Of a DNA stretch of 64,000 nucleotides, positions 62,809-64,000 are shown piece after piece. This DNA comes from Ignavibacteria bacterium. Lineage in GTDB: Bacteria; Bacteroidota; Ignavibacteria; UBA10030. The stretch's first letter is position 1. The number at the start of each line of letters is the position of its first letter. The notes under the pieces were generated by a model. That model saw only the letters and a program-made list of their open reading frames with translations. It did no database searches and was not told where the DNA came from. The stretch spans positions 1 to 64,000 of the forward strand of contig VGVZ01000009.1 of assembly GCA_016873805.1 (NCBI GenBank), in the 5' to 3' direction. The position numbers and the translations under genes are program-made.

Positions 62809-64000
62809 TCAACGCACGAACAGCGTTTGATCCCTGCGTGGGCCGACGGAAACCATTGAGATCTGAGCATTGAGGTGCTTCCGGAGGGCACGGACGTACG
62901 ATCGGGCGCGGGCGGGGAGGTCCGAGAATCTTCGGGCGTGCGAGGTCTTCGTCTTCCATCCCTTGAAAGTCTCGTAGACCGGCACGACCCGCTGGAGTTT
63001 TGCGAGATCTGATGGAAAGCCCTCGAGCCGTTTTTCGTCGAGGGAATAGCCGGTGCAGACATTGATCTCCTCAAAATCGTCGAGGACGTCGAGCTTTGTA
63101 ATGGCAAGCTTCTGTATGCCGTTGACGCGGATGGAATACCGAAGAGCAACAAGATCGATCCAGCCGCATCGGCGGGGCCGTCCTGTTGTCGCTCCGTATT
63201 CGCTCCCAATAGCACGCATGCGCTCGCCGACCTCGTTTTCGAGTTCCGTGGGGAATGGGCCGTGACCGACACGAGTCGAGTAGGCCTTCGCGACTCCCAT
63301 GATGGACGAAATCGCAGTGGGGGGAACGCCGAGGCCCGTACACGCGCCGCCGCTGGTCGGATTTGAAGAGGTGACGTAGGGGTAAGTTCCGTGATCGACG
63401 TCGAGCAGCGCTCCCTGTGCCCCCTCGGCGAGTATCTTCTTTCTTCTTCGGAGCGCCTCAACGAGATAGCGGGAAGTGTCCGTCACGTATTCATCGATGA
63501 GCTTGTCGAATTCCTGATACTCGGCGATGATTTGGTCGACGTCGAGCTTCTTTGAGCCGTAGACCTTGGAGAGAATCTGGTTCTTCTCCTCGATGTTCAG
63601 TCGGAGTTTTCGGCATAGCGTGTCGCGGTCGAGAAGATCCACAACGCGGATTCCAATTCGTTGGTACTTGTCGATGTACGCCGGTCCGATGCCGCGGCCT
63701 GTCGTCCCGATCTTCTGTTCTCCCTGTTCGCGCACGGAATCAAGGAGTTTGTGATACGGCATGATGAGATGGGCGTTGTGACTGATGAGCAGTCGACCGG
63801 CGATCGTGATTCCCGATTCGCGAAGCTGACGGATCTCATCCATGAGGGCAACGGGATCAATCACCACACCGTTTCCGATCACGCACGTAACCCTCGGATG
63901 AAAGATCCCGGAGGGGATGAGGTGGAGAACAAATTCCTTGTCGGGATCTCCTTTCCTGGCCGGAGGGAGAATGACGGTGTGTCCGGCGTTGGCACCTCCC
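62809..64000 (-). CDS. purA: adenylosuccinate synthetase (N-terminus beyond window)
   Basis: Joins IMP and aspartate with GTP in AMP synthesis. The frame runs off the right edge. The first visible residues, GGANAGHTV, are the IMP/GTP-binding loop near residue 36 of the family, so only about 35 residues are missing. Further signatures are IGTTGRGIGPAYIDK and EGAQGALLDVDHGTYPYVTS. The C-terminus ends normally (SVGPRRDQTLFVR). It appears to head the operon with the sensor kinase and two peptidases. Confidence 0.95.
   Translation of the reverse strand, partial: GGANAGHTVILPPARKGDPDKEFVLHLIPSGIFHPRVTCVIGNGVVIDPVALMDEIRQLRESGITIAGRLLISHNAHLIMPYHKLLDSVREQGEQKIGTTGRGIGPAYIDKYQRIGIRVVDLLDRDTLCRKLRLNIEEKNQILSKVYGSKKLDVDQIIAEYQEFDKLIDEYVTDTSRYLVEALRRRKKILAEGAQGALLDVDHGTYPYVTSSNPTSGGACTGLGVPPTAISSIMGVAKAYSTRVGHGPFPTELENEVGERMRAIGSEYGATTGRPRRCGWIDLVALRYSIRVNGIQKLAITKLDVLDDFEEINVCTGYSLDEKRLEGFPSDLAKLQRVVPVYETFKGWKTKTSHARRFSDLPARARSYVRALRKHLNAQISMVSVGPRRDQTLFVR

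Noticed and set aside
1-64000. tRNA, rRNA, CRISPR arrays, restriction-modification or classical phage-defence systems
   Set aside because: None was recognised on either strand; the XRE-ImmA pair is the only mobile-element-type regulator module.

Overview
The window reads as a chromosomal segment (roughly 55% GC, gene dense, both strands used) of a bacterium from the Bacteroidota/Chlorobiota (FCB) side of the tree. Pointers are lineage-typical families (DUF2851, DUF2911, DUF1460, a BatA-type vWA protein, a TonB-dependent receptor with a carboxypeptidase-like N-terminal domain, a Bacteroidota-like omega subunit), together with readable Shine-Dalgarno sites and sigma70-like promoters. An Ignavibacteria/Chlorobiota-like lineage is my best guess; this is inference. 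No rRNA, tRNA or CRISPR array was recognised.

Layout. 1-1.0 kb: the 3' end of an IS630-type transposase has cut an ImmA/IrrE peptidase gene that follows its XRE repressor. 1.2-9 kb: a peroxidase lipoprotein, then a minus-strand block with cell-elongation genes (mreD, mrdA/PBP2, rodA) and nucleotide genes (dcd, pyrF). 9.1-9.5 kb: an internally deleted amidohydrolase pseudogene. 9.7-11 kb: a lipoprotein and an SDR reductase. 11.0-15.5 kb: the most interesting unit, a minus-strand operon headed by a classical tryptophan attenuator (leader peptide with three consecutive Trp codons plus a terminator hairpin), followed by trpB2, a Cys-rich SigZ-like ECF sigma factor, an atypical trpF, arsM and a second methyltransferase. 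15.5-20.4 kb: an SppA protease with an extra beta-rich N-terminal domain, a membrane HEGGH protein and an NFACT/RqcH protein.

20.5-26 kb: a plus-strand housekeeping run (yicC, gmk, rpoZ, coaBC, type-4/5-like Fe-S uracil-DNA glycosylase, dnaB) closed by a strong terminator. 26-28.3 kb: a tight DUF1460-macrodomain-DUF2911-CDGSH cluster. 28.3-33 kb: a SpoU methyltransferase, type II NADH dehydrogenase, STAS protein, M28 peptidase and msrA. 33.4-39.3 kb: addA-addB recombination helicase-nuclease. 39.4-43.2 kb: histidine ammonia-lyase with an SSG MIO triad, adenosine deaminase, an MBL-fold hydrolase and a Mut7-C protein. 43.2-45.8 kb: an NSS-family transporter flanked by two tiny membrane proteins, one MetS-like. 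45.9-52.3 kb: hflX and batA diverge from a patatin-POTRA-barrel outer-membrane protein. 52.3-56.7 kb: folA-thyA, speB and small membrane proteins. 56.9-64 kb: a TonB-dependent receptor, a pair of REP-like repeats, and a minus-strand operon of purA, a sensor kinase and M28 and M20 hydrolases.

The best candidates for further attention are the trp attenuator driving a mixed trp/sigma/arsM operon, the barrel-SppA fusion, the transporter with two miniproteins, the REP-like pair, and the SSG-type ammonia-lyase.
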